A stretch of DNA of 64,000 nucleotides from Sphingobium chungbukense. Its GTDB lineage: Bacteria; Pseudomonadota; Alphaproteobacteria; Sphingomonadales; Sphingomonadaceae. Of this stretch, positions 1-8,299 are shown piece after piece. Under the pieces are notes generated by a model. It did not search any database, had not been told where the DNA came from, and saw only the letters and a program-made list of their open reading frames with translations. The DNA is taken from contig NZ_LBIC01000003.1 of assembly GCF_001005725.1 (NCBI RefSeq), forward strand, positions 372,001-436,000. The letters are read 5' to 3'. The stretch's first letter is position 1. Every line of letters starts with the position of its first letter. A program made the position numbers and the translations under genes.

Positions 1-1050
1 GCGGCGGTATCGGTGCTGCTGTACCATATCCCGCATAATCCGACGTTCGAGGCCTTCCGCCTGCCTCTCTTCTCGCGAGCCTATCTGGCGGTCGACCTGT
101 TCTTCATCCTGAGCGGCTTCGTCATTTCGTTCGGCTATCACGACCGGGTGGTGAACCATCTGGGGCGGTCGAGCTATGTCGATTTCCTCGTCAACCGCAT
201 GGCGCGGGTGTGGCCGCTGCACCTGATCGTGACGTTGGTGTTCATGGCCAGGATCATCCTCAACGTCTCGGGCAATCAGGCAATCGCACTCGACCTGCCC
301 AATGTGGCGACCAACATCTTGATGATACAAAGCTGGGGCTGGGGCACCGAACCGATCGCCGGCAATAGCTGGTCGGTCAGCACGGAGGTCGCCGCCTATC
401 TCCTCTATCCGCTGATCGCGATCTTCGCCTTTTCGCGATGGGCCTGGGCGCAGGGCCTGCTCTACATCGGGATATTGGCGCTGGTCGCCTCATCGGGTCT
501 TGGGGCCAGCGGACCGCTGGACGTCAATGACAGCGATACGGTGCTGACCCTGCTGCGCTGCCTTGCGGGCTTTTCGCTGGGCGTCCTCACCTATCGCTGC
601 GCGGAAAGGCCCTGGTGCAAGCGGCTGGTGGACCGGACAGGCGGTTTTGCCATCGTCTGCGGCCTGATGGCTTTGGCGCTGCTGCTGCCCGGAAAGGCCG
701 ATGTGCTGGTCGTCTGCCTGATGCCGCTGCTGGTGCTGAGCTGCTATTATAACGGCGCGGCGGCGCGGGCAGTGATGGCCAATCCCATCAGCTTCCACCT
801 CGGCCTCATCAGCTATTCCATCTATCTTTGGCATCCGCTGGTTCGTGACGTCGCGGCGCGGGCGATGGGCGTGGCCCACAAACATGGCATGACGAGCATC
901 GACGGGCTTTTCGTGGTGGGGATGCTGGTCTCGACATGGCTGCTCTGCTGGGCCAGCTATGCGCTGATCGAGGTGCGCGGGCATCGGCTCATCAAATGGC
1001 TCCAGCGCGGCGGCCGGTCGCGCAAGCCCGCGCGGGAGGCGACCGTCTGA
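1..1050 (+). CDS. Acyltransferase family 3 membrane protein (5' truncated by window edge)
   Basis: This is an integral-membrane O-acyltransferase of the acyltransferase-3 (OafA/NodX-like) family, which transfers acyl groups such as acetyl to cell-surface carbohydrates. The reading frame is open from base 1 and enters at residues resembling the family's first catalytic helix (VLLYHIPHNP, with the conserved His), so the true start lies outside the window; a GTG at 13 is not a credible start. Many hydrophobic helices follow, with typical motifs (FFILSGFVISFGY, NSWSVSTEVAAYLLYP, and a late SYSIYLWHPL). The stop overlaps the next gene's ATG by one base, suggesting translational coupling with the glycosyltransferase and a joint role in decorating an exopolysaccharide or O-antigen. 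The exact acceptor cannot be read from sequence. Confidence 0.9.
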   Translation, partial: AAVSVLLYHIPHNPTFEAFRLPLFSRAYLAVDLFFILSGFVISFGYHDRVVNHLGRSSYVDFLVNRMARVWPLHLIVTLVFMARIILNVSGNQAIALDLPNVATNILMIQSWGWGTEPIAGNSWSVSTEVAAYLLYPLIAIFAFSRWAWAQGLLYIGILALVASSGLGASGPLDVNDSDTVLTLLRCLAGFSLGVLTYRCAERPWCKRLVDRTGGFAIVCGLMALALLLPGKADVLVVCLMPLLVLSCYYNGAAARAVMANPISFHLGLISYSIYLWHPLVRDVAARAMGVAHKHGMTSIDGLFVVGMLVSTWLLCWASYALIEVRGHRLIKWLQRGGRSRKPAREATV

Positions 1051-1985
1051 TGCCCGCCATCTGGATCGCCATCCCCACATTCCGGCGACCCGACCGGCTC
1101 GCGCATCTGTTGCAGACATTGCCGGGCGTGGCGGGCCGCCATGATGTGATGGTGCTGGTCGCGGACAATGATCCGGAGCGGCAGGAGGGCGCCGCGGTAA
1201 CGCGGCGGTTGCAGGCGGAGGGCTACGCCCTGCCGCTGACGCTGCTGACGGTCGGGCAGCCCGGCCTGTGCGCCGTGCGCAATGCCATTGCCGAAACGGC
1301 ACTCTGCGATCCCGCCATGCGCTTCGTCGCCATGATCGACGATGACGAATGGCCGCAACCGGGCTGGCTGGACGCGCTGCTGATCTGTCAGGCGCAGGTC
1401 GGCGCAGATGTGGTCGCCGGACCGGTCGATAGCTGTTTCGTCGGCGATCCGCCGCGCTGGGCGAGGGAAACCCTGGTCTTCTGTCCGGAAGAGCGGCCAT
1501 GGGGCGCCGCGCCGATGCTGTGGGCCAGCAACAACCTGCTGGTCAGCCGCCGGACCTTCGCGATGATCGACGCGCCCTTTTTCGATCCCCGGTTCAACCG
1601 CAGCGGCGGCGAGGATCTCGATTTCCTGGCGCGCCTGCGCGATGCCGGCGCCCGCTTCGGCTGGTCCCCCGACGCGCGGGTCAGCGAATGGGTGCCGGCG
1701 GAACGGGCGCGCCTGTCATGGGTGTTGCGCCGTATGTGGCGGATCGGCTGCACCGAAACCATGGCCCGGCAAAAGTCCCTGCCCGGCCGGATCGGAACGA
1801 TGAAGTTGCTCGCCCGATCGCTTGCCATATTGGCGCTGCGCACGGTCGGCCTCGCCGCCATGCTGCTGCCCGGCGCACGTCGGGTCGACATTGCCGGGCA
1901 GTGGATCAAGAGCTGGGGACGCCTCTACGCCCTCTCGGGCGGCGTCCGCAGCGATGCGGTGGTGGGCCATTATGGCGCGCTGTAG
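1050..1985 (+). CDS. Family 2 glycosyltransferase
   Basis: A GT-A fold glycosyltransferase of 311 residues that would add a sugar from an activated nucleotide donor to a surface glycan. The N-terminus (WIAIPTFRRPDRL) is a typical GT2 start; the metal/nucleotide-binding acidic cluster is MIDDDEW near residue 96, and GGEDLDF near residue 188 is the usual acceptor-side acidic motif. The ATG at 1050 is chosen because it overlaps the upstream stop (TGATG) and begins exactly at the conserved strand; an earlier in-frame start would lie inside the acyltransferase. The 3' end overlaps the convergent GH16 gene by 16 bp. A hydrophobic stretch near residues 255-275 may associate it with the membrane. Donor and acceptor are unknown. 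Confidence 0.88.
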   Translation: MPAIWIAIPTFRRPDRLAHLLQTLPGVAGRHDVMVLVADNDPERQEGAAVTRRLQAEGYALPLTLLTVGQPGLCAVRNAIAETALCDPAMRFVAMIDDDEWPQPGWLDALLICQAQVGADVVAGPVDSCFVGDPPRWARETLVFCPEERPWGAAPMLWASNNLLVSRRTFAMIDAPFFDPRFNRSGGEDLDFLARLRDAGARFGWSPDARVSEWVPAERARLSWVLRRMWRIGCTETMARQKSLPGRIGTMKLLARSLAILALRTVGLAAMLLPGARRVDIAGQWIKSWGRLYALSGGVRSDAVVGHYGAL

Positions 1986-3361
1986 ATGCGGAAGCTCTTG
2001 ATGATCATGTCACCCGAGCCATCGTCATAGGCGCCATTCGTCTTCACCGCGACATCCATGATCGGATACCAGCGATGACCCTGGAAGGGGTTCACCGACT
2101 GATAGGTCTCCACACCATCGACGAACCAGGTGATGTAATCCCGCTGGATATCCACGGCGAAGCGGTGGAACCCCTGGCTGTATCCCGTGAGACCATAGGC
2201 CTGTTGCGACTGGATCGTGACGCCGCGCGCATCATAGCGGGTGCCGTTCGCGCCCACATGGATGGTGTGCGCGATATGCCGGTCGAAATCCCAATAGCTC
2301 TGATAGCCGAAACCCTCATAGATATCGATTTCCGGCGGCCAGCCACTGGTCGAGATCAGCCAGAAGGCGGGCCATGACCCGCGCCGGTTGGGCATCCTGG
2401 CTTCCCATTCATATTGGCCATAACCGATCTGCGAAGCCAGGAAATTGCGGCCGTCCAGTACCGATGAACCGTAATACCAGGTCTGGCCGTCATAATTGAT
2501 CGGGGTCTTCAGCTTCTGCGTATGCAGCACCAGCCCGCTCGTACCCCAATAGACCGGCCCCTCGACGCCAGGAAAGACCGAGGAGTCGAGATATAATCCG
2601 GTTTCCCCATTTGCGATCTGGGTACGTCCGTGGGACAGTGACGTGGCCCAGCGGTCCCATCCGCCATCCGGCGAACGCTTATGCGTATCCTTCGCGAGTT
2701 CGAACTGTAGCGTGCCGGTCGGCGCGAATGTACGCGGTTCGCGGAAGGTGCCGGTCGCCTGGGCCGTGGCCAGTGCCGTGCTGGAGGCGGTGATCGTCGC
2801 CGTCGCCTGGCCCTGAAGCCCGCCCCAGGGCGCTTCACGCAGCTTGAGCTGGAACTGCTGGCCTTCGGTGGCGGCGATGATCGGCACCGCTACGGTCTGG
2901 ATCAGCGGATCGCCGGGACGGAAGATCACCACCGTGTCGACGGTCTGGTAATTATAGCCGGAAATGGCGCGATAGGTGCCCGATCCGTTGACCGTCGTAA
3001 TCCGCGCGATCACCGTGTTGGGCGTCGGCCGATCCAGTGTCACCGGTACATAGGCCATGTTGCTGCCCGGCTGGAAACTGGCGTTGCCGAGCGAAAGCGT
3101 CGCCTTTTCCGGCAATCTCGTTCCATTGGCGAAGTCGAAAGTGGAAAAATCCGACACGCTGTTCGTCGTTGAGGAACCATTCACGCTCGACGTTGTTGAG
3201 GACGTCGGAGCAATGGTGGTGGACGACAGCAAAGTCGTCGTTGTTGTCGACGTCGTATTCGATGTCGACCCATTGGTCATGATCGTAGCGGCACCCGCTG
3301 CGAAAATGCAAAGAACGGACATTCCGGCTCCAAAGATGGAGCCAGTCATTTTGACAGGCAT
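1970..3361 (-). CDS. Secreted glycoside hydrolase family 16 protein with Calx-beta-like domain
   Basis: A 463-residue exported beta-glycanase candidate. Order of parts: a signal peptide or N-terminal anchor (residues 1-30), a Thr/Ser/Asn-rich low-complexity linker (about 30-75), a Calx-beta-like beta-sandwich (about 85-195, with VPVTLDRPT and a late VAVPII strand), then a GH16 catalytic domain (about 210-463). The GH16 signature E-x-D-x-x-E is present as EIDIYE near residue 343, giving the nucleophile and acid/base pair, so the enzyme looks intact. ATG at 3361 is preceded by a GGGGG stretch at suitable spacing. Next to glycosyltransferase, acyltransferase and UDP-glucose dehydrogenase genes it probably trims or processes the polysaccharide made here. 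Substrate (laminarin, mixed-linkage glucan or a sphingan-like polymer) is not determinable. Confidence 0.88.
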   Translation of the reverse strand: MPVKMTGSIFGAGMSVLCIFAAGAATIMTNGSTSNTTSTTTTTLLSSTTIAPTSSTTSSVNGSSTTNSVSDFSTFDFANGTRLPEKATLSLGNASFQPGSNMAYVPVTLDRPTPNTVIARITTVNGSGTYRAISGYNYQTVDTVVIFRPGDPLIQTVAVPIIAATEGQQFQLKLREAPWGGLQGQATATITASSTALATAQATGTFREPRTFAPTGTLQFELAKDTHKRSPDGGWDRWATSLSHGRTQIANGETGLYLDSSVFPGVEGPVYWGTSGLVLHTQKLKTPINYDGQTWYYGSSVLDGRNFLASQIGYGQYEWEARMPNRRGSWPAFWLISTSGWPPEIDIYEGFGYQSYWDFDRHIAHTIHVGANGTRYDARGVTIQSQQAYGLTGYSQGFHRFAVDIQRDYITWFVDGVETYQSVNPFQGHRWYPIMDVAVKTNGAYDDGSGDMIIKSFRIYSAP

Positions 3362-3556
3362 GTTTGCGACCCCCGAAGTTAACCCCTGTAGGGTCTCCTA
3401 TGAAGGTTAACAAAAACTTCCGGTCAATATCGACTCGTCGTGTTCTTTTGGAATTTGCGATGAACTGTTGTTTGCCCAAGCGAAACGATGTTTGAAATCC
3501 GCCATCGTTTCAAAATCGCTACGATGGGAACCAAAATAGATTTGAAGAGTAGTGGC
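3362..3556. promoter_or_regulatory. Intergenic region upstream of the GH16 gene
   Basis: About 195 bases between the GH16 start and the hairpin behind the UDP-glucose dehydrogenase gene. It is visibly more AT-rich than the flanking genes and should hold the GH16 promoter and leader, but I could not pick a convincing -35/-10 pair. No other gene is evident. Confidence 0.4.
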
Positions 3557-3592
3557 CCGCTTGCCCATCCCCAAGACGGGATGGGCAAGCGG
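3557..3592 (-). terminator. Hairpin downstream of the UDP-glucose dehydrogenase gene
   Basis: Perfect 15-bp arms (CCGCTTGCCCATCCC and its complement) around a 6-base loop, lying immediately after the stop of the dehydrogenase gene. The U-tract that follows on the minus strand is weak (CCACTACTCTT), so it may be a terminator or an mRNA-stabilising hairpin. Confidence 0.7.
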
Positions 3593-3599
3593 TTGCGGC

Positions 3600-4946
3600 T
3601 TATTCAGCCGCCTGGACCAGCTCCTCGAACTCGGGCGTGGTGCCACGGCCAACGCTGACATAGGTGAATCCCGCCGCCTCCGCGACTTCCGGCCGGTAGA
3701 TGTTGCGCAGGTCGACCAGCCCGACTCCGTTCATGATGCCCTTGAGACGCGGCAGGTCGAGCGCACGCAGCGCATCCCATTCAGTGACGATGACCACCGC
3801 CTCCGCCCCTTCCGCGGCGCTGTAGGGATTGTGGCAAAACTCCACGTTCGACACCATCGCGCGGGCGGCATCCATGCCCTCCGGATCATAGGCGCGTACC
3901 TGCGCGCCGCCATCCTGCAAGGCCTGGATGATGGAAAGCGACGGCGCATCGCGCATATCGTCGGTATTGGGTTTGAAGGTCAGGCCGAGGACCGCGATCG
4001 TCTTGCCACGTACCGATCCGTTGCACACGGCCACCACCTTGCGCGCCATGGCCCGCTTGCGGCTCTCGTTGATGGCCACCGTGGTTTCGATGAGGCGTAT
4101 CGGCGCACCCGCATCCTCCGCCGTCTTGACCAGCGCCAGCGTATCCTTGGGGAAGCAGGACCCGCCATAGCCCGGCCCGGCGTGAAGGAATTTCGAACCG
4201 ATCCGGTTATCCAGGCCAATCCCGCGCGCCACCTGCTGGACGTCGGCCCCGACATTTTCACACAGATCGGCCATCTCGTTGATAAAGGTGATCTTCATCG
4301 CGAGGAAGGCGTTGGCGGCATATTTGATCAGTTCGCTGGTCCGGCGGCCAGTGAACTGGATCGGCGCCTGGTTGAGGTAGAGCGGTCGATAGACCTCCTC
4401 CATCACCGGGCGGGCGCGTTCATCCTCCATGCCGACGACGATGCGGTCGGGCCGTTTGAAATCCTGGATCGCCGCTCCTTCGCGCAGGAATTCCGGGTTG
4501 GAGGCAACGGCGAACTGCGCATCGGGATTGGCCTCCCGGATGATGCGGTCGACCTCGTCACCAGTGCCGACCGGGACGGTGGACTTGGTGACGATGACGG
4601 TGAACCCGTTCAGATTGGCCGCGATCTCCTGCGCGGCGGCATAGACATAGCTGAGATCGGCATGACCATCCCCACGCCGGGCGGGCGTGCCGACGGCGAT
4701 GAACACCACATCGGCCTGGCTAACCGATCCGGCAAGATCGGTGGTGAAAGTCAGGCGCCCAGCCTTCACGTTGCGCGCGATGAGGTCGGCAAGGCCAGGC
4801 TCGTAGATCGGCACGCCGCCACCCTGCAACAGCTCGATCTTGCGCGCGTCCTTGTCCACGCAGATGACATCGTGGCCGAAATCCGCGAGACACGCGCCGG
4901 AAACCAGGCCGACATAGCCCGAGCCGGTCATAACGATCCGCATCAC
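3600..4946 (-). CDS. ugd: UDP-glucose 6-dehydrogenase (UDP-glucose/GDP-mannose dehydrogenase family)
   Basis: Oxidises UDP-glucose to UDP-glucuronate with two NAD+, supplying glucuronic acid for exopolysaccharide or lipopolysaccharide. The 448-residue length is standard. The Rossmann motif GSGYVGLVSG lies at residues 8-17, NAD-binding and substrate-binding halves follow in normal order, and the catalytic cysteine is in GGSCFPKD near residue 261. The helix with NAFLAMKITFINE is the usual linker. Start is at the ATG pair (4946/4943), both consistent with the family N-terminus. Context with GT2, acyltransferase and GH16 genes supports UDP-glucuronate for surface polysaccharide. A GDP-mannose dehydrogenase is the alternative, but the sequence reads more like the UDP-glucose enzyme. 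Confidence 0.93.
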   Translation of the reverse strand: MMRIVMTGSGYVGLVSGACLADFGHDVICVDKDARKIELLQGGGVPIYEPGLADLIARNVKAGRLTFTTDLAGSVSQADVVFIAVGTPARRGDGHADLSYVYAAAQEIAANLNGFTVIVTKSTVPVGTGDEVDRIIREANPDAQFAVASNPEFLREGAAIQDFKRPDRIVVGMEDERARPVMEEVYRPLYLNQAPIQFTGRRTSELIKYAANAFLAMKITFINEMADLCENVGADVQQVARGIGLDNRIGSKFLHAGPGYGGSCFPKDTLALVKTAEDAGAPIRLIETTVAINESRKRAMARKVVAVCNGSVRGKTIAVLGLTFKPNTDDMRDAPSLSIIQALQDGGAQVRAYDPEGMDAARAMVSNVEFCHNPYSAAEGAEAVVIVTEWDALRALDLPRLKGIMNGVGLVDLRNIYRPEVAEAAGFTYVSVGRGTTPEFEELVQAAE

Positions 4947-5280
4947 TATTCTCCTTCTTCAAACGGCTTTCGACCGATGGCCAACCGATCATGTCAGGAC
5001 GCACAAATCCGTTCCGGAAAAACCGGATGCACGGACCCTCATCCCTCATCATGGGTTGGGCGCCAGCCGACCGAGCCCGATGCCCAATTGGCCGGAACCA
5101 GCCGGCGATTGACGCAGCGCAGCATACCGCGCTGCGCAGCATGGATGCAACACAGCCCGCCGCTCTACGGACACATATGGACGTGGATCAGGCGTTTAGC
5201 CCATGGAAAAAAGGCGGAAACGCCGACGCTCCCACCCCTCGCGCGCGATCGTTCGAAATTCGAAACCGCCGCTATCGCCG
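4947..5280. other. Gene-free stretch upstream of ugd
   Basis: About 330 bases between ugd and the CoA-transferase gene. It should contain the ugd promoter. A short inverted repeat (GCAGCGC / GCGCTGC) lies around 5114-5137. I see no RNA gene and no reading frame with coding character. Confidence 0.4.
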
Positions 5281-6528
5281 TCATTTCTTCCCATCGGCCG
5301 GACGCTGGGCAATCGCGCCTTCGCTGGCCAGGGCATCGAGCGCGGCATCGTCGAGGCCCAGCCACTGGCCCAATATTTCCCGGCTATGCTCACCCACGCG
5401 CGGCGGGCAATATCGATAATCGGCGGGCGTTACAGAAAGCTTGGCCGGATAGGCGACGGTCGGGATTTCAACGCCGTCCTCTTCGCGACGGAAGCGATGG
5501 ACGGTCTGCCGCGCTTCGACGAAGGGGTCCTCGAACACATCCTTGATCGTGTTCACCGGTCCGGCAGGCACGCCCCTCGCCACCAAGCGCGCCATCAGTT
5601 CGTCACGATCGAAGGGACGGACGATCTCCTGCACCTCGGCCTCGATCGCATCGCGGTTGATGAGCCGCTGGGCACTGGTGGCGAAACGCGGATCGCCGCC
5701 GAGTTCGGCATGCCCCATCTCCTCGCAAAAGGCCCGGAACTGCCGGTCATTGCCGATGGCGATGATCATCACGCCGTCTGCAACCTCGAAGGTCTTGTAG
5801 GGCACGATGGTCGGATGACGATTGCCCAGCCGGCCCGGCACCACGCCGCCGACAAGGAAATTCGCGCCTTGATTGGCGAGCATCGCGATCTGCGTATCGA
5901 GCAGTGAGACATCGATCCGCTGCCCTTCGCCGGTTCGTTCGGCGTGGCGGAACGCCACCATGATGGAAACGGTCGCGTACATGCCGGTCGCCAGGTCCGC
6001 CATGGCGACGCCCGCGCGCAGCGGACCGCCATCCTCCTCGCCGGTGATGCTCATGAATCCGCCCATGCCCTGGGCCACGAAATCATAGCCACCACGGTCG
6101 GCATAGGGTCCGTTCTGGCCGAAACCCGTGATCGAGCAATAGACGAGGCGCGGATTGATCTCGCAAAGGCTCTCATAATCGAGGCCATATTTCCTGAGGC
6201 CGCCGACCTTGAAATTCTCGACCAGGATGTCGGCTTCCGCAGCCAGCCTGCGGATCAGCTCCGCGCCCTGTGGCGTCGCCAGGTCGATCGCAGCGGAGCG
6301 CTTGTTGCGGTTGCACGAAAGATAATAAGCGCTGGTGCCGATTTCCGGCTGGCCATCGGCGCCGGTCAGATAGGGCGGTCCCCAGGCACGGGTGTCATCG
6401 CCGCGACCCGGCAACTCGATCTTGATCACGTCGGCGCCGAAATCGGCCAATATCTGCGTCGACCAGGGACCGGCGAGGACCCGTGAAAGATCCAGCACCT
6501 TGACCCCTTCAAGAGCCCGGCCGTTCAT
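5281..6528 (-). CDS. CaiB/BaiF family (class III) CoA-transferase
   Basis: A 415-residue enzyme that moves CoA between carboxylic acids through an aspartyl-CoA thioester, like formyl-CoA:oxalate or succinyl-CoA:carnitine CoA-transferases. The N-terminal signature (LEGVKVLDLSRVLAGPWSTQ, LADFGADVIKIE) and NLATPQG-like and ADILVENFKVGG segments are typical; the catalytic Asp is expected in MADLATGMYA near residue 175. It ends in a short Lys tail. The gene stands alone with no adjacent acyl-CoA dehydrogenase or hydratase, so the substrate acid cannot be inferred. The closest generic match is the succinyl-CoA-using branch (such as glutarate or mesaconate CoA-transferases), but that is only a guess. 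Confidence 0.9.
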   Translation of the reverse strand: MNGRALEGVKVLDLSRVLAGPWSTQILADFGADVIKIELPGRGDDTRAWGPPYLTGADGQPEIGTSAYYLSCNRNKRSAAIDLATPQGAELIRRLAAEADILVENFKVGGLRKYGLDYESLCEINPRLVYCSITGFGQNGPYADRGGYDFVAQGMGGFMSITGEEDGGPLRAGVAMADLATGMYATVSIMVAFRHAERTGEGQRIDVSLLDTQIAMLANQGANFLVGGVVPGRLGNRHPTIVPYKTFEVADGVMIIAIGNDRQFRAFCEEMGHAELGGDPRFATSAQRLINRDAIEAEVQEIVRPFDRDELMARLVARGVPAGPVNTIKDVFEDPFVEARQTVHRFRREEDGVEIPTVAYPAKLSVTPADYRYCPPRVGEHSREILGQWLGLDDAALDALASEGAIAQRPADGKK

Positions 6529-6669
6529 GGCCGCGCTCCTGCCATCATCATGTCATGGTAAAATCGCATCCGCTCCTGTCCCCGCACCCCTCCTGCGCCG
6601 GTTGCTTCGGCAGGTTAGCGAGGCAGGATGGTCAGCACAATTATTTCGCACCATAGGATAGTTTTCAGA

Positions 6670-7044
6670 TCATTTGCCGGATGAGCTGGCGAGATAGGCG
6701 ATCAGGTTGGCGCGATCGGCGGGATTGGGCAGGCCCGCGAAGATCATCTTGCTGCCAGGCACCTTCGCTGCGGGTTTGGTCAGAAAAACATCGAGCGACT
6801 TGGCATCCCAGCGGATCTTGGCGTTCTTCATCGCGGGCGAATAAGCGAAACCCGGGACCGTGCCCGACGTGCGGCCCATTATCCCGGCAAGCGAAGGACC
6901 AAGACGGTTCACGCCGCGATCGACGGAATGGCAGGCCATGCAGCGGGCGAAGACCGTCTTCCCCTTGGCAGCGTCGCCCGTCTGCGCAAGTGCGGGGCTC
7001 GCAATCAGCATGGCGGTGGCAAGCGCAACGAGTTTCGAAATCAT
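6670..7044 (-). CDS. Class I c-type cytochrome, periplasmic
   Basis: A 124-residue soluble electron carrier resembling mitochondrial-type cytochrome c. A Sec signal peptide (residues 1-20, ending ALA) precedes the mature protein; haem is attached at CMACH (Cys35, Cys38, His39), and Met100 in GSKMIFAG is the likely sixth ligand. The ATG at 7044 is preferred over a TTG two codons upstream because AGAGGG lies at good spacing before it. It most likely shuttles electrons between the bc1 complex and terminal oxidases in the periplasm. It is monocistronic here, between the CoA-transferase and rpoH, with no oxidase genes nearby. Confidence 0.92.
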   Translation of the reverse strand: MISKLVALATAMLIASPALAQTGDAAKGKTVFARCMACHSVDRGVNRLGPSLAGIMGRTSGTVPGFAYSPAMKNAKIRWDAKSLDVFLTKPAAKVPGSKMIFAGLPNPADRANLIAYLASSSGK

Positions 7045-7261
7045 CAGCAACCCTCTTTCCTTCTTCGCTCATCGGATTCCATGTCCGTGCGCGCAAATAT
7101 ACCGATAATGGCCTGAGTCTGAACGCCGATTGAAGCAGTCTCGGATTTGCGAACGAAGGAACGGGGATGGAGGAACCACTCTGTCACCCGAACGGAACCG
7201 GGCGGGACAACCGCCACCTCGCTTCCGCCCCCCCGAACCATGACGCCACAGCTCCCAAGAA

Positions 7262-7287
7262 AAAGCCCCGGATCGCTCCGGGGCTTT
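7262..7287 (-). terminator. Rho-independent terminator of rpoH
   Basis: Arms AAAGCCCCGGA and TCCGGGGCTTT around a TCGC loop, 22 bases past the rpoH stop; on the minus strand the stem runs into TTTTTC, a classic intrinsic terminator. Confidence 0.88.
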
Positions 7288-7309
7288 CATTCCTTCTCGC
7301 TGGCCCCGC

Positions 7310-8224
7310 TCAGATGGTCGCCAGCCGCGCCACCTTGCCCAGCTTGTCGCCGGCAATCCGCATCATCGCCTTTTGCAGCTTTTCAAAGGCGCGCACCTCG
7401 ATCTGGCGGACGCGTTCCCGCGACACGCCATAGACCTGAGAGAGTTCCTCCAGCGTCTTGGGCTCTTCCGCCAACCGCCGCTCGGCAAGAATATGCTTCT
7501 CGCGATCGTTGAGGTCGTCCATCGCCTCGACCAGCATGTCGTGGCGCAGTTCGCTCTCCTGACGGTCGGCGACGCGTTCGTCCTGCAACGGATCGGTGTC
7601 CGCCAGCCAATCCTGCCACTGGCCTTCGCCATCCTCGCGCATCGGCACATTGAGCGACGTGTCGCCGCCCATCGCCATGCGGCGGTTCATGGAGATGACA
7701 TCCTCCTCCGTGACGCCCAGATCGGTCGCGATCTTCTTGACGTCGTCGGGATGCAGGTCGCCATCCTCGAACGCTTCGATATTGTTCTTCATCCGGCGCA
7801 GGTTGAAGAACAGCTTCTTCTGCGCGGCGGTGGTGCCCATCTTCACGAGGGACCAGGACCGCAGGATGAATTCCTGGATCGAGGCGCGAATCCACCACAT
7901 GGCGTAGGTCGCCAGGCGGAAGCCACGATCAGGCTCGAACTTCTTCACGCCCTGCATCAGGCCGATATTGCCTTCGCTGATCAGCTCGCTGACCGGCAGG
8001 CCATAGCCGCGATAGCCCATGGCGATCTTCGCCACCAGGCGCAGATGCGACGTCACGAGCTGGGCCGCGGCTTCGGAGTCCGCATGCTCGGCATAGCGCT
8101 TCGCGAGCATATATTCCTGCTCGGGCGTCAGAATCGGAAATTTGCGGATTTCCGACAGATAGCGGTTGAGGCTGGCTTCACCGCCCAGCGCAGGAACCGC
8201 GGGGACATTGGTCTTTCCGGCCAT
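7310..8224 (-). CDS. rpoH: RNA polymerase heat-shock sigma factor RpoH (sigma-32)
   Basis: Directs RNA polymerase to heat-shock and proteostasis promoters. The 304-residue protein has region 1.2/2 (LTPEQEYMLAKRYAEH; SELISEGNIGLMQGVKKFEPDRG; LATYAMWWIRASIQEFI), the RpoH-specific box (QKKLFFNLRR) and region 4 with the helix-turn-helix LEELSQVYGVSRERVRQIE. The ATG at 8224 is chosen because AAAGG sits 7 bases upstream; an in-frame ATG 21 bases earlier has no ribosome-binding site. Clp and trigger factor genes in the same window are expected members of its regulon, though I could not read a convincing RpoH promoter before them. Alphaproteobacteria often have two RpoH copies; which paralogue this is cannot be told. 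Confidence 0.95.
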   Translation of the reverse strand: MAGKTNVPAVPALGGEASLNRYLSEIRKFPILTPEQEYMLAKRYAEHADSEAAAQLVTSHLRLVAKIAMGYRGYGLPVSELISEGNIGLMQGVKKFEPDRGFRLATYAMWWIRASIQEFILRSWSLVKMGTTAAQKKLFFNLRRMKNNIEAFEDGDLHPDDVKKIATDLGVTEEDVISMNRRMAMGGDTSLNVPMREDGEGQWQDWLADTDPLQDERVADRQESELRHDMLVEAMDDLNDREKHILAERRLAEEPKTLEELSQVYGVSRERVRQIEVRAFEKLQKAMMRIAGDKLGKVARLATI

Positions 8225-8299
8225 GTCGTCACCTTTCCCTTTCATGCGCGGCGGAACCCAGAAGAGGCGTTCGAAGCGCCGTCGCAAACTTATCCAAAC

